Notes: a model not told the origin generated them from the sequence alone. 64,000 nucleotides of DNA from an uncultured Paracoccaceae bacterium (GCA_947500135.1 CANMQX010000006.1:62001-126000); one strand, 5' to 3'; shown: positions 35,696-45,280, counted from the first letter of the stretch. Made by a program: numbers and translations.

Positions 35696-36334
35696 TCAGG
35701 GTGTCCAGCGTAGGAAATTGCCGATCATGCGCAAGCCTGCATCCTGGCTTTTCTCGGGGTGGAACTGGGTTCCGATCATCGTATCGCGCCCGATAATGGC
35801 CGTAACATCGCCGCCATAGTCAACATGGGCGAGCCGTTCGGCGGCATGGGATACATCCATCGCGTAGGAATGCACGAAATAGGCGTGATCGCCGGTGCTG
35901 ATCCCGTCCAGCACCGGGTGCGGGTTGTCGATCACCAGATCGTTCCAACCCATATGCGGCACTTTCAGCGCCGGGTCAGATGGGTTGATCCGCCGGATAT
36001 CCCCGGCGACCCAGTCGAACCCCGGTGTGGCTTCGTATTCATGGCCGGTTGTGGCCATCATCTGCATGCCGACGCAAATTCCAAAGAACGGGCGCGCACG
36101 GGTTTTGACCGCCTCTGTGATCGCCTCTGCCAGACCAGTACGGGCGAACAGCTCTGCCCTGCAATGCGGGAACGCCCCGTCACCCGGCAGCACGATCCGG
36201 TCGGCTTTCGCCACTACATCTGGGTCAGATGTCACGGCAATCGTGCCAGATCCGACTTCCGAGGCCATCCGCTCAAAGGCTTTCTGTGCCGAATGCAGGT
36301 TCCCGCTGTCGTAATCGACCAGTGCCGTGGTCAT
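35696..36334 (-). CDS. hisH: Imidazole glycerol phosphate synthase glutaminase subunit HisH
   Basis: Class I glutamine amidotransferase that feeds ammonia to HisF in histidine synthesis. The 212-residue protein has the nucleophile elbow [11 protein letters not shown] (Cys near residue 85) and the oxyanion region [10 protein letters not shown]. The catalytic His-Glu pair lies in [12 protein letters not shown] near the end. It overlaps hisB by four bases. The usual downstream partners hisA and hisF are not in the window; polyol genes follow instead. Confidence 0.95.
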   Translation of the reverse strand: MTTALVDYDSGNLHSAQKAFERMASEVGSGTIAVTSDPDVVAKADRIVLPGDGAFPHCRAELFARTGLAEAITEAVKTRARPFFGICVGMQMMATTGHEYEATPGFDWVAGDIRRINPSDPALKVPHMGWNDLVIDNPHPVLDGISTGDHAYFVHSYAMDVSHAAERLAHVDYGGDVTAIIGRDTMIGTQFHPEKSQDAGLRMIGNFLRWTP

Positions 36335-36918
36335 AGGCTGCCCTTGGTGGATGGGATCGCATCGGCCTTGCGCGGGTCCTTTTCAACAGCCTCGCGCAGC
36401 GCGCGAGCCACCGATTTAAATGCAGCCTCTGCAATATGGTGGGCGTTGAATCCGTGCAGCTTGTCGATATGCAAGGTGATACCGCCATGGGTGCTGAGCG
36501 CCTGAAAGAACTCGCGCACCAATTCGGTGTCAAACGTGCCGATCTTGCCAAAAGGCAGATCCAGATTGCAGATAAGATACGGCCGGGCGGATAAATCCAG
36601 CGCACAATGCACCTGGGCATCATCCATCGCCAGATGACAGGACCCATAGCGGCGAATGCCACGTTTATCGGCCAGCGCCTCTGTCAGGGCCTGGCCCAGC
36701 GCAATACCGACATCCTCGACCGTGTGATGATCATCAATATGCAGATCGCCCTGCGCCCGGATCGTCATGTCGATCAGGGCGTGGCGCGATAGCTGGTCCA
36801 ACATGTGGTCAAAGAACCCAACCCTGGTCTGGTTGTCATAAACACCGGTGCCATCCAGATCGATGGTGATCGAGATATCCGTTTCAGCCGTTTTGCGTGT
36901 GATCGTCGCTGTCCGCAT
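36331..36918 (-). CDS. hisB: Imidazoleglycerol-phosphate dehydratase HisB
   Basis: Monofunctional dehydratase of histidine biosynthesis. The 195-residue length is standard for the single-domain enzyme. Manganese-binding motifs are [17 protein letters not shown] near residue 45, [17 protein letters not shown] near residue 70 and [19 protein letters not shown] near residue 160. The start at 36918 leaves about 150 bp to the divergent receiver-like gene, where the his promoter is expected. Confidence 0.96.
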   Translation of the reverse strand: MRTATITRKTAETDISITIDLDGTGVYDNQTRVGFFDHMLDQLSRHALIDMTIRAQGDLHIDDHHTVEDVGIALGQALTEALADKRGIRRYGSCHLAMDDAQVHCALDLSARPYLICNLDLPFGKIGTFDTELVREFFQALSTHGGITLHIDKLHGFNAHHIAEAAFKSVARALREAVEKDPRKADAIPSTKGSL

Positions 36919-37066
36919 GATGCGCGCCCCTTTTCTTCGTGCGGGCTTATAGGCGGAACCGGGTCAGGGGCCAAGCCTGTGCCGGAAATGTTGCGGCTTT
37001 TCAGCAAAATTTAATTGTTGCGCCCCTATGGTCGGCGCAACCGCTGCTAAATATCAGGAGAATCCG

Positions 37067-37822
37067 ATGAAAGCGCTCATTTTGCGTGATGATACCGAAA
37101 CCGCCGTTGCCTGCGCGCAGGTGCTGATGAACAAGGGGTTTCAGGTCGTCTGTGTCGAAAACCGCCATATCGCCAGGGCGCTGTTACGGATTGAAACCAT
37201 CGACCTTCTGGTAATGGATGAACGGATTGATGGGCGGTTGACTCACTCCATCGCGTTATCTGCTGAACGCCATAACCCTTATGTCAACGCGATCCTGATG
37301 ACAGACCGGGTTGGGGCCGATGTGGATGAGCTTTATGATCTCTTGCCCTGCCTTTATGCGATTGCCGGGATGGAAAGCGATACTGCGCTGGTGTCCAAAC
37401 TGGCGATATCATCAATTGAAACCTATGAAGAGGCTGAAGCGCGCGTTCAGCAAAACCGTGCCAAGGCTATCGCCGCACAAGAGGCACGCGATGCCCTGCT
37501 GGCTGAAGAGGCAGAGCATGACATGCGCGAGGCGCTACGTGAACCAATGCTTGCTCCGCAACGGATCGCGACGCCGCAACCTGCCATCGTCACCCAGCTA
37601 CCGACGTTTGGCGCAGACTTGCCGCGCATGGATGAAAACCTGCCGATGATGGCGGAAAACACAGCCGCGGAACCTACTTTGCCTGATCCAGTCGTTTTTG
37701 CTGCAGACCGCGCCGACCCCTACGTATTGAGAGATGAAATTCCTGCGACAGCCCGTCGGAATGAGGCGGAGTTGCCACATTTTGACGCTGATGCTGAGGT
37801 GCAGCATTCGCCTGCCGCATGA
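37067..37822 (+). CDS. Degenerate receiver-domain protein with low-complexity tail
   Basis: A 251-residue protein. Residues 1-120 resemble a CheY-like receiver: acidic pair in LILRDDTET, possible phospho-acceptor Asp in LLVMDERIDG, and Thr in AILMTDR. The conserved lysine of the last strand is not evident (YAIAGME), so phosphotransfer is doubtful. Residues 120-165 are Ala/Glu-rich and probably helical. The tail is proline-rich with a repeated LPxxDxxLPxM-like pattern. AGGAG lies 6 bases before the ATG at 37067. It is divergent from hisB, with no obvious kinase partner nearby. Confidence 0.7.
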   Translation: MKALILRDDTETAVACAQVLMNKGFQVVCVENRHIARALLRIETIDLLVMDERIDGRLTHSIALSAERHNPYVNAILMTDRVGADVDELYDLLPCLYAIAGMESDTALVSKLAISSIETYEEAEARVQQNRAKAIAAQEARDALLAEEAEHDMREALREPMLAPQRIATPQPAIVTQLPTFGADLPRMDENLPMMAENTAAEPTLPDPVVFAADRADPYVLRDEIPATARRNEAELPHFDADAEVQHSPAA

Positions 37823-38083
37823 TTTCAGCCCTTCAGTAGAAATACTGATACCAGTTTAGGGCGACGCATAGGTCCAGTCCAATCCTTTTCATCATTATAG
37901 AGGCAGTTATTGGCAACAATAGCTGCCCCTATTGGCGTTTGTACTGCGTCTGTCATCAGTCAAAATTTGAACGCCACCCTGCCCTTATCTGAGCGCAGAT
38001 TTGATTCAAACTACATGTAGTAACGCAGATGTACAGGGCCAGGTCAGGGTCCAGTCAAGCGCTTAATAGGTAAGGAGATTACA

Positions 38084-38410
38084 ATGACCAAATCAATCAT
38101 GATGGCTGCAGGATTTGCCCTTTGTGCGATCAGCACCGCAGCAACAGCCGATAATGTTGTCGTCGAGCAACCCGCACCGGCTTATGTCAACGACATGCCA
38201 TTCCCCGCAGAGATGCCAGTTTACACACCACGGGTCATCTTTGCTGACCTGCCGTTTATGGAAATGCCGTCGACGGTGGTATTTGCAGACATGCCATTCC
38301 CAACCGAGATGAAGACATACACCCCAACCCGCTATTACGCGGATATGCCAACACGCAGCGATGCGCTGGCCGATCTGTCGGATCAGGCGATGCTGCAGTT
38401 GGACAACTGA
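38084..38410 (+). CDS. Small secreted repeat protein
   Basis: A 108-residue protein with a Sec signal peptide (MTKSIMMAAGFALCAISTAA, cleavage near residue 22). The mature chain contains imperfect repeats around ADMPFPxEMxxYTPxxxxAD (NDMPFPAEMPVYTP, ADLPFMEMP, ADMPFPTEMKTYTP, ADMPTRS). AGGAGA lies 7 bases before the ATG. It ends 50 bp before a strong terminator, so it is probably monocistronic. No family was recognised. It is rich in Met, Pro and Asp, which could suit metal or surface binding, but that is only a suggestion. Confidence 0.65.
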   Translation: MTKSIMMAAGFALCAISTAATADNVVVEQPAPAYVNDMPFPAEMPVYTPRVIFADLPFMEMPSTVVFADMPFPTEMKTYTPTRYYADMPTRSDALADLSDQAMLQLDN

Positions 38411-38460
38411 TCCAAAGGCGACCGTTGTAAAAACGCCGCCATATTGCGTAGCGATATAAG

Positions 38461-38494
38461 AGACCAATCCGACCGGGTTGGTCTTTTTCTTTTG
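38461..38494 (+). terminator. Intrinsic terminator of the secreted repeat protein gene
   Basis: AGACCAA / TTGGTCT stem (extended by CC/GG inside) followed by TTTTTCTTTT. Between here and the tRNA terminator (38495-38665) nothing else is supported. Confidence 0.8.
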
Positions 38495-38665
38495 TCGTTA
38501 GGGGACTGAACGTCATTATAAGTCCGGCACCTGCCGTCCGGGGTGATTGGACAACTTTCAAAGCGCAGGTCGGCATGGAAACTGTCAATCGGTAGATGAT
38601 CTTCGCTTGGGAAATGGCTCCAATAGATCGCAATCGGAAGAATTTACCAAGGATGCAACCGTCAC

Positions 38666-38693
38666 AAAAGCGAAAGGCCACCCGAAGGTGGCC
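38666..38693 (-). terminator. Intrinsic terminator of tRNA-Gly
   Basis: On the minus strand GGCCACC-TTCG-GGTGGCC, a perfect 7-bp stem with a UUCG tetraloop. It is followed by a T-rich run (TTTCGCTTTTG), 33 bp after the tRNA 3' end. Confidence 0.8.
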
Positions 38694-38726
38694 CCTATCG
38701 TCGCCAGCTGGGTGTGCTGGTCTATT

Positions 38727-38801
38727 TGGAGCGGGCGATGAGATTCGAACTCACGACCCTAACCTTGGCAAGGTTATGCTCTACCCCTGAGCTACGCCCG
38801 C
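38727..38801 (-). tRNA. tRNA-Gly (anticodon GCC)
   Basis: The reverse strand gives acceptor GCGGGCG, D-arm with AGCTCAGGGGTAGAGC, anticodon loop CTTGCCAAG, T-loop GTTCGAATC, 3' acceptor CGCCCGC, discriminator T and encoded CCA. All arms pair. The tRNA has its own terminator. Confidence 0.97.
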
Positions 38802-38966
38802 ATCCGTTAGTGATGGCTGATCTATAAAGAGTTCATCGGTTCTGCAAGGCAAAAATGACCGTTGATTGCAGTTTTCCGCATGCGGCGGCCAATCGCAGCC
38901 GCGCATATGAAAACACCGGACATGATTGTCATGCCCGGCGCGGTGTTACAGATGAGATGGCGTGGA

Positions 38967-39497
38967 TCAGACGGTCTTGCGACGGGCGCCCATTGTGCCC
39001 AGACCCGCCAATCCGGCCAGCAGCAGCAAAGCCGATGCGGGCAGTGGCACGGCGCTTACCGTGACTTCGGGCCGTTCAAAATCCAACGTGAACGAGTTGA
39101 ATGCAAAGGACTGATAATTTTCCGCAAAGAATGTTGGCGTGAATGAGAAAGAGTTCAGCCCATCACGCAGGAAACCTGTGGTGTTATAGGTCGATGTAAC
39201 CGGTGTCGAAAGGATCCCGGACGTGGCCTGCCAGACCCCGACAAAAACGGAATTGACGAAGACATCACCAGCGACACTGGGCGGGAATGCCGGGATCAGC
39301 CCTTGCCAACCGCCATACGTGACATCGAGTGACGATGCAGCGGCTTCATCCACTGCACCAAGATCAAAGCTATATGTGAGCGTTGATGTCAGTTCGCTAT
39401 ACAGGGTGGTATCGGTGACTGTTGCGGCTTGTGCCGCCGTCGACAATCCGACGATTGCAGCAAGGGTTACCGCACTTTTTTTGAAAAGATCAAACAC
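38967..39497 (-). CDS. VPLPA-CTERM sorted extracellular protein
   Basis: A 176-residue exported protein. The signal peptide is MFDLFKKSAVTLAAIVGLSTAAQAA (cleavage near residue 24). The mature region is Ser/Thr-rich. The C-terminus is VPLPASALLLLAGLAGLGTMGARRK, the VPLPA-CTERM signal of Rhodobacterales: motif, membrane span, basic end. Such proteins are recognised by an exosortase for surface anchoring or release. Exosortase and polysaccharide genes are not nearby. The function of the mature domain is unknown. Confidence 0.85.
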   Translation of the reverse strand: MFDLFKKSAVTLAAIVGLSTAAQAATVTDTTLYSELTSTLTYSFDLGAVDEAAASSLDVTYGGWQGLIPAFPPSVAGDVFVNSVFVGVWQATSGILSTPVTSTYNTTGFLRDGLNSFSFTPTFFAENYQSFAFNSFTLDFERPEVTVSAVPLPASALLLLAGLAGLGTMGARRKTV

Positions 39498-39718
39498 TCT
39501 TTAATTCCTAAGACCACTTCTACTGTATTGAAGTTACGTAAAAAAAATTCACCGGGCAAGTCCCGCATCACTGCCCGTTAACAAAGTGTTAATCTTAGCT
39601 GCATTGCTTGCGTCCTATCAACAATGCGCCCCCAGACCGGCGCACCTCGCCGCAATTCTGCCACAATTCACTTTTCAATCATGGGAATCATCTGGCAAAT
39701 TCAGCGCAAGCTTCAGAA

Positions 39719-40108
39719 TCACGCACTAAATGCAATCAAATCCCAGCGATTGCCGAACGGGTCGCGAAAAACCGCCACTTTCCCGTAGGGCTCATTGCGT
39801 GGCGCTTCTTCGAATTGTACGCCCCTGTCCCGCATCCTTGCATAGTCGCCATCAAAATCATCGGTTTGTAAAAACAGCCATACCCGACCGCCGCCTTGAT
39901 TGCCAATCGCGTCGACCTGCTGGTCGCCAACGGCCTTGGCCAAAAGGAATGCGGTTTGCGCCCCGACCGGTGCGACGCGCACCCAGCGCTTACCCCGCCC
40001 CAGATCGGTGTCTTCCAAAAGGTCAAAGCCCATTTGCCCTACGAAAAATGCGATGCCTGAGTCATAATCCGGCACGAGGATGGAAAGCAGGGCCAGTTTT
40101 TGAGTCAT
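39719..40108 (-). CDS. VOC (glyoxalase/bleomycin-resistance) family protein
   Basis: A 129-residue single-module VOC protein. Two beta-alpha-beta-beta-beta units are visible: LALLSILVPDYDSGIAFFVGQMGFDLLEDTDLG...RWVRVAPVG and then VWLFLQTDDFDGDYARMRDRGVQFEEAPRNEPYGKVAVFRDPFGNRWDLI. The last part is the classic VFRDPxGNxWDL ending. It may bind a metal through residues in these strands. The substrate is unknown. It probably runs with the secreted protein gene upstream (32 bp gap). Confidence 0.8.
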   Translation of the reverse strand: MTQKLALLSILVPDYDSGIAFFVGQMGFDLLEDTDLGRGKRWVRVAPVGAQTAFLLAKAVGDQQVDAIGNQGGGRVWLFLQTDDFDGDYARMRDRGVQFEEAPRNEPYGKVAVFRDPFGNRWDLIAFSA

Positions 40109-40140
40109 TCAAACCATCCTATCGCAGCGCTGAAAAGTGA

Positions 40141-40668
40141 TTATTCCCAATCAGAGGGTATCGCAGATGGCTGCAGACCAAGCCCCAAAAGTTCCGCTTC
40201 TGTCGGATCTGTCAGAACCGTACGCAGGCGATACACTCCAAAAGCCAGCTCAGACCCCTTTGGCACATAGCGCCAGTCCAGGATCATGGCGGGGTCGATG
40301 GTCACCTTTTCAAAGAAGAAGACCGGGTAATCCATACTGGTCGGGATGATCGTTCCGGTGATTTTCCCGCTTGCCGACATCTGCAGGCTCTCAACCGTGT
40401 AGCTGGCCAGACAGGGCGCCGCGTCACCACGCGACACGGCGATCAACATCCTGAGGCTGAGATGTGCATGACCCGCGCCATTTTCATCAAAGGCGTTTTG
40501 CAGCACATATGGCCAGCTGTCCCGCACGGCCGCAGTTTGCCCATCCACCGGAGGAAGTGAGAAACAGAGCGGCGTCTCTGCCTGCGCGATCTGGGCCACG
40601 CTCAGCGAGGCCCCTATTACCGCTGCAAGCCGCTTCTTATTCAAACTCAACCAGAAGATCTTTGGCAT
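40141..40668 (-). CDS. Secreted protein of unknown function downstream of pyc
   Basis: An exported protein of up to 175 residues. A signal peptide (NKKRLAAVIGASLSVAQIAQAE) is followed by a soluble region. Its two cysteines (LCFSLPP, APCLASYTVE) could form a disulfide. The ATG at 40668 lies inside the pyc 3' end (32-bp overlap). A TTG at 40644 would give a more normal signal peptide starting just before the basic residues; neither has a strong ribosome-binding site. No family recognised. Confidence 0.6.
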   Translation of the reverse strand: MPKIFWLSLNKKRLAAVIGASLSVAQIAQAETPLCFSLPPVDGQTAAVRDSWPYVLQNAFDENGAGHAHLSLRMLIAVSRGDAAPCLASYTVESLQMSASGKITGTIIPTSMDYPVFFFEKVTIDPAMILDWRYVPKGSELAFGVYRLRTVLTDPTEAELLGLGLQPSAIPSDWE

Positions 40669-43600
40669 CAATCTGTCCGCCTGCCTGCACATGCACCGCT
40701 TTGACGACTGCGTCCCGTTCCGCGTGGATCCCGGTCTCCATTTTCATCGCCTCAATGGTAAGAAGCAAGTCACCTTCCTTGACCTCTTTACCCGCAATCG
40801 CCGCAATCGTGGCCACAACGCCGGGCATCGGCGCGCCGATATGGTTTGCATTGCCATCCTCGGCCTTGGGTCGCGAGATTTTTTCAGCTGCTGCCAAACG
40901 GTTCATCACACGGATGGTCCGGGGTTGCCCGTTAAGTTCGAAAAAGACTTTGACCTCGCCATCTTCGTTCATGTCGGCCACGGCCTGAAGCCGGACTTCA
41001 AGCGTTTTGCCGGGGTCAATTTCGGCGACAATTTCCTCACCCGGTTCCATCCCGTAGAAGAATGTACGGGTCGGGAGTGTCCGCACTGGCCCATAGATCT
41101 TGTGACGCCCCATGTAATCAAGGAACACTTTTGGGTACATCAGGTAGCCGTTGAGATCCTCATCATCGATCGTCTTGCCAGCAAGTTGCTTTGACAGATC
41201 TTCGCGGGTCGCCTCCAGATCGACAGGCGGCAGGGATTTCCCGGGTCGGTCTGTAAACGGCTTTTCACCTTTCAGCACTTTTTTCTGGATCGCCTTGGGC
41301 CAGCCACCGGGAGGTTGACCCAAGCTGCCTTTCATCATGTCGATAACGCTGTCCGGGAAGACCACTTCGGTTTTTGGGTCTTCCACATCGGCGCGGCTCA
41401 GGTTTTGGCTGACCATCATCAGCGCCATGTCGCCCACAACCTTGGACGATGGTGTGACCTTGACGATATCGCCGAACATCCGATTCACATCGGCATAGGT
41501 TTGCGCGACTTCGTGCCAGCGTTCTTCCAGCCCCAGTGACCGCGCCTGCGCCTTGAGGTTGGTGAACTGCCCGCCGGGCATTTCGTGCAGATATACCTCT
41601 GACGCGGGCGCCTGCAGCCCAGATTCGAACGCACTATAATGCGCGCGCACCTGTTCGAAATAATTGCTGATCTCGCGGATCGCGGCGATATCCAGCCCGG
41701 TTTCGCGCGCGTTGCCCCGTAGCGCCTCAACAATCGATCCCAATGTCGGTTGCGACGTGTTGCCAGACAATGCGTCCATCGCCGCATCGACACAATCCAC
41801 CCCGGCAGCAGAGGCCGCAAGCACCGTGGCAATTGCCGCCCCGGAAGTATCGTGTGTGTGGAAATGGATCGGCAGTTTGGTTTCTTCTTTCAGCGCTTTG
41901 ACCAGCGCTGTTGCCGCTGCCGGTTTCAGCAGCCCGGCCATGTCTTTCAGCCCCAGCACATGCGCGCCTGCGGCCTCCAGTTCCTTGGCCATGCCAACAT
42001 AGTATTTCAGATCATATTTGGCCCGGTCAGGGTCCAGCAGATCGCCCGTATAGCAGATTGTGCCTTCGCAGACCTTTTCCGCCTTGATCACCGCATCCAT
42101 GGCGACCCGCATGTTTTCGACCCAGTTCAGGCTATCAAACACGCGGAACACATCCACGCCTGATGCGGCGGCCTGTGCCACGAAGCTTTGCACCACATTG
42201 TCAGGATAATTGGTGTACCCCACCCCGTTTGACGCGCGCAGCAGCATCTGCGTCATGATATTTGGCATCGCCGCCCGGATATCCCGCAGCCGCTGCCATG
42301 GGCATTCCTGCAAGAACCGATACGCCACGTCAAAGGTCGCCCCGCCCCAGCATTCCACACTGAACAGCTGGCTCATCTTGGCGGCGTAGGCGGGGGCCGC
42401 GTTGATCATGTCAATGGAGCGCATCCGGGTGGCCAGCAGCGATTGATGCCCGTCACGCATGGTGGTGTCGGTGATCAGCAACTGTTTCTGGTCGCGCATC
42501 CAGTCGGCGACAGCCTCTGGCCCAAACTCATCCAGAATGTTGCGGGTGCCTGCGGCGATATCCGTCGTTGGCTTGACCGGCGGGCGCGGTGGTTTGACAT
42601 CTGCACCGGGGCGCTGGCGCCCGGCGGTTTCGGGGTGTCCGTTCACGGTGATGTCGGCGATATAGGTCAGGATCTTGGTGGCACGGTCGCGACGCTGTTT
42701 GAAATCAAACAGCTCTGGCGTCTGATCAATAAATTTGGTGTGGTATTCATTGTTGAGGAATGTCGGGTGCTTCAGCAGGTTTTCGACAAAAGCGATGTTC
42801 GTCGATACGCCCCGAATGCGGAATTCGCGCAAGGCGCGATCCATCCGGGCAATCGCCATTTCAGGCGTTGGTGCGCGGGCCGTCACTTTTTCCAGCAGAC
42901 TGTCATAATAACGGGTGATCACCGCCCCCGAATATGCGGTGCCACCGTCCAGTCTGATCCCCGGCCCGGTGGCCGACCGATAGGTCTGAATGCGTCCATA
43001 ATCGGGGATGAAATTGTTTTGCGGGTCTTCGGTTGTGACCCGGCACTGAATGGCGTGGCCGTCCAGTTTGACGTCATATTGAGAGGCACAGCCTGTCGCC
43101 TCTACCAATGATTTGCCTTCGGCGATCAGGATTTGCGCGCGGACGATGTCAATGCCAGTGACCTCTTCGGTCACGGTATGTTCGACCTGCACACGGGGGT
43201 TCACCTCGATGAAGTAAAACTCCCCTGAATCCATATCCATCAGGAATTCGACCGTACCTGCACATTCATAATTCACATGCTGGCAGATTTTCTTGCCCAG
43301 ATTACACAGCTTTTCGCGCTGCGTGCCGGACAGGTAAGGTGCTGGCGCACGCTCAACCACCTTTTGGTTGCGCCGCTGCACCGAACAATCGCGTTCCCAC
43401 AGATGGTACATCTGCCCATGGGTGTCGCCAAGGATTTGCACTTCGACATGGCGGGCGCGGATGATCATCTTTTCCAGATAACCTTCGCCATTGCCAAAGG
43501 CGGCTTCGGCCTCGCGCCGACCTTCAAGCACTTTTTCTTCCAACTCATCTTCGGACATGATCGGGCGCATACCACGGCCACCGCCGCCCCAGGACGCCTT

Positions 43601-44080
43601 GAGCATCAAGGGATATCCGACCTCTTTCGCCTGTTTCTTGATCAGGGCCATGTCATCGCCCAGCACATTCGTGGCCGGAATGACGGGTACGTCAGCCGCA
43701 ATCGCTACCTGACGCGCGCTAGCCTTGTCGCCCAGTTCGCGCATAGTCTTCGCCTTGGGGCCGATAAAGGTGATCCCGTTGGCGGTACAGGCATCCACAA
43801 AATCCGGGTTTTCCGACAGCAGGCCATAACCGGGGTGGATCGCATCCGCCCCAGACATTTTGGCGACGCGGATGATCTCCTCGATACTCAGATAGGCGGC
43901 AACCGGGCCCATGCCTTCGCCGATACGGTATGCCTCATCCGCCTTGAAACGGTGCAGGCCCAGCTTGTCCTCTTCGGCAAAGACCGCCACGGTCTTTTTT
44001 CCCATCTCGTTGGCGGCACGCATGATGCGGATCGCAATTTCGCCACGGTTGGCAATCAGGATTTTGTTGAAATCAGCCAT
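40637..44080 (-). CDS. pyc: Pyruvate carboxylase
   Basis: Biotin enzyme that converts pyruvate, bicarbonate and ATP to oxaloacetate. The 1147-residue single-chain form has the biotin carboxylase domain first (IANRGEIAIRIMRAANEMG; GGGGRGMR; FIEVNPRVQVEHTVTEE). The carboxyltransferase barrel follows (TDTTMRDGHQSLLATRMRS; the pyruvate-site lysine region VLGLKDMAGLLKP). The C-terminal biotinyl domain has IEAMKMETG with the biotin lysine at residue 1113. Its length is typical. An LldD-type lactate dehydrogenase lies just upstream, so lactate-derived pyruvate could feed it. Confidence 0.98.
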   Translation of the reverse strand: MADFNKILIANRGEIAIRIMRAANEMGKKTVAVFAEEDKLGLHRFKADEAYRIGEGMGPVAAYLSIEEIIRVAKMSGADAIHPGYGLLSENPDFVDACTANGITFIGPKAKTMRELGDKASARQVAIAADVPVIPATNVLGDDMALIKKQAKEVGYPLMLKASWGGGGRGMRPIMSEDELEEKVLEGRREAEAAFGNGEGYLEKMIIRARHVEVQILGDTHGQMYHLWERDCSVQRRNQKVVERAPAPYLSGTQREKLCNLGKKICQHVNYECAGTVEFLMDMDSGEFYFIEVNPRVQVEHTVTEEVTGIDIVRAQILIAEGKSLVEATGCASQYDVKLDGHAIQCRVTTEDPQNNFIPDYGRIQTYRSATGPGIRLDGGTAYSGAVITRYYDSLLEKVTARAPTPEMAIARMDRALREFRIRGVSTNIAFVENLLKHPTFLNNEYHTKFIDQTPELFDFKQRRDRATKILTYIADITVNGHPETAGRQRPGADVKPPRPPVKPTTDIAAGTRNILDEFGPEAVADWMRDQKQLLITDTTMRDGHQSLLATRMRSIDMINAAPAYAAKMSQLFSVECWGGATFDVAYRFLQECPWQRLRDIRAAMPNIMTQMLLRASNGVGYTNYPDNVVQSFVAQAAASGVDVFRVFDSLNWVENMRVAMDAVIKAEKVCEGTICYTGDLLDPDRAKYDLKYYVGMAKELEAAGAHVLGLKDMAGLLKPAAATALVKALKEETKLPIHFHTHDTSGAAIATVLAASAAGVDCVDAAMDALSGNTSQPTLGSIVEALRGNARETGLDIAAIREISNYFEQVRAHYSAFESGLQAPASEVYLHEMPGGQFTNLKAQARSLGLEERWHEVAQTYADVNRMFGDIVKVTPSSKVVGDMALMMVSQNLSRADVEDPKTEVVFPDSVIDMMKGSLGQPPGGWPKAIQKKVLKGEKPFTDRPGKSLPPVDLEATREDLSKQLAGKTIDDEDLNGYLMYPKVFLDYMGRHKIYGPVRTLPTRTFFYGMEPGEEIVAEIDPGKTLEVRLQAVADMNEDGEVKVFFELNGQPRTIRVMNRLAAAEKISRPKAEDGNANHIGAPMPGVVATIAAIAGKEVKEGDLLLTIEAMKMETGIHAERDAVVKAVHVQAGGQIDAKDLLVEFE

Positions 44081-44140
44081 GGATGTCCCCTTCGCAGTTG
44101 CGGCATTCGTAAGGTGCCGCGGCGTAATCGTCCATACGTG

Positions 44141-45280
44141 TTAATGCGTAGATCGCAGGCTATTTGGTAGCTTGGCCAGGGATCTGGCACCAATTTGTCC
44201 CATATTGCTGATCATATCCTGACGCAGAATATCCAGCACATGTGCCGGTCCCTGCGCCCCCAGCGCGCCCAGCCCATAGTGAAAGGCCCGCCCTAGCATC
44301 ACGAAATCTGCGCCCAAGGCGATGGCGCGTAGCACATCAAGCCCGCCTTCAACCCCGCTGTCAAAGATCACTGGTGCGGTTGTCGCCGCACGGATCGCGG
44401 GCAATATCTCGATGGTGGCTGGCCCGCCATCAAACTGCCGCCCCGCATGGTTGCTGACCCAGATCGCATCGGCCCCTTCATCGGTCAACCGGGCGGCATC
44501 ATCGGCCCGCCCCACCCCTTTAACGATCAACGGCCCATCCCACACGTCACGCAGTGATTTGAAGTAGTCCCAATCGGGCGAGGTTCGCAGCAGATAGCCG
44601 ATATGCTGGGTGGACGGCAGCGCGGTCTTCACATCCGAATAGCTATCCATCAACCGCATCCGGGGCATACCCGTCTTGCGGATGCCGTTCAGCCAGGCCG
44701 GGCAACGTGCTGCCTGCACCGCCAATCGCGGCGTCAGCTTGGGCGGGTTGGTCAGCCCTCCACGCGTCTGTCGTTCCCGACGCGACGCGACAGGTACATC
44801 AACTGTCAAAACCAACGTGTTGAAACCAGATGACTTCGCGCGTTTCAGGATATCGTCCCGAATGTCCGGATCGCGCGGCGGATAAAGCTGAAACCAGCCG
44901 TGATCCCCGGCTTGGGGTCCGACATCCTCGGGCAGTTGGGTTGCGACGGTGGATAAGGTGTAAGGGATACCCTCCTGCGCCGCCATCTGCGCCAACATCT
45001 GTTCGGCCCCCGGCCAAATCAGGCCCGACATGCCAACCGGGGCGATCCCGATGGGGAGCGGATATGATTTGCCCAGCAATGTTGTTGTCAGGTCCGGCGT
45101 GAACTCGCCATGCAGGATCGATGGATCAAACTGCACCTGATCCAGCGCATTGCGGTTACGGCGCTGCGTCGCTTCGACCCCCGTGGCGCTATCCAGATAT
45201 TCCCACACGAAATGCGGAATCCGCCGCCGTGCGCGGGCCTTCAGGTCGGATATGGCCGGATAGCGACTGTGCAAATTCAT
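44141..45280 (-). CDS. lldD: FMN-dependent alpha-hydroxy-acid dehydrogenase (LldD-like)
   Basis: A 379-residue flavoenzyme of the L-lactate dehydrogenase/glycolate oxidase family. Motifs are IPHFVWEYLDSATGVE at the N-terminus, IGIAPVGMSGLIWPGAE and GWFQLYPPRD. LVLTVDVPVASRRERQTRGG and the FMN lysine strand LIVKGVGRADDAARL follow. The catalytic histidine lies in VSNHAGRQFDGGPA. It probably oxidises L-lactate to pyruvate and passes electrons to the respiratory chain at the membrane. Another 2-hydroxyacid as substrate is possible. Confidence 0.88.
   Translation of the reverse strand: MNLHSRYPAISDLKARARRRIPHFVWEYLDSATGVEATQRRNRNALDQVQFDPSILHGEFTPDLTTTLLGKSYPLPIGIAPVGMSGLIWPGAEQMLAQMAAQEGIPYTLSTVATQLPEDVGPQAGDHGWFQLYPPRDPDIRDDILKRAKSSGFNTLVLTVDVPVASRRERQTRGGLTNPPKLTPRLAVQAARCPAWLNGIRKTGMPRMRLMDSYSDVKTALPSTQHIGYLLRTSPDWDYFKSLRDVWDGPLIVKGVGRADDAARLTDEGADAIWVSNHAGRQFDGGPATIEILPAIRAATTAPVIFDSGVEGGLDVLRAIALGADFVMLGRAFHYGLGALGAQGPAHVLDILRQDMISNMGQIGARSLAKLPNSLRSTH

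Noticed and set aside
43277..44170. 297-codon plus-strand ORF antisense to pyc
   Set aside because: It mirrors the biotin carboxylase domain and has no signal of its own.
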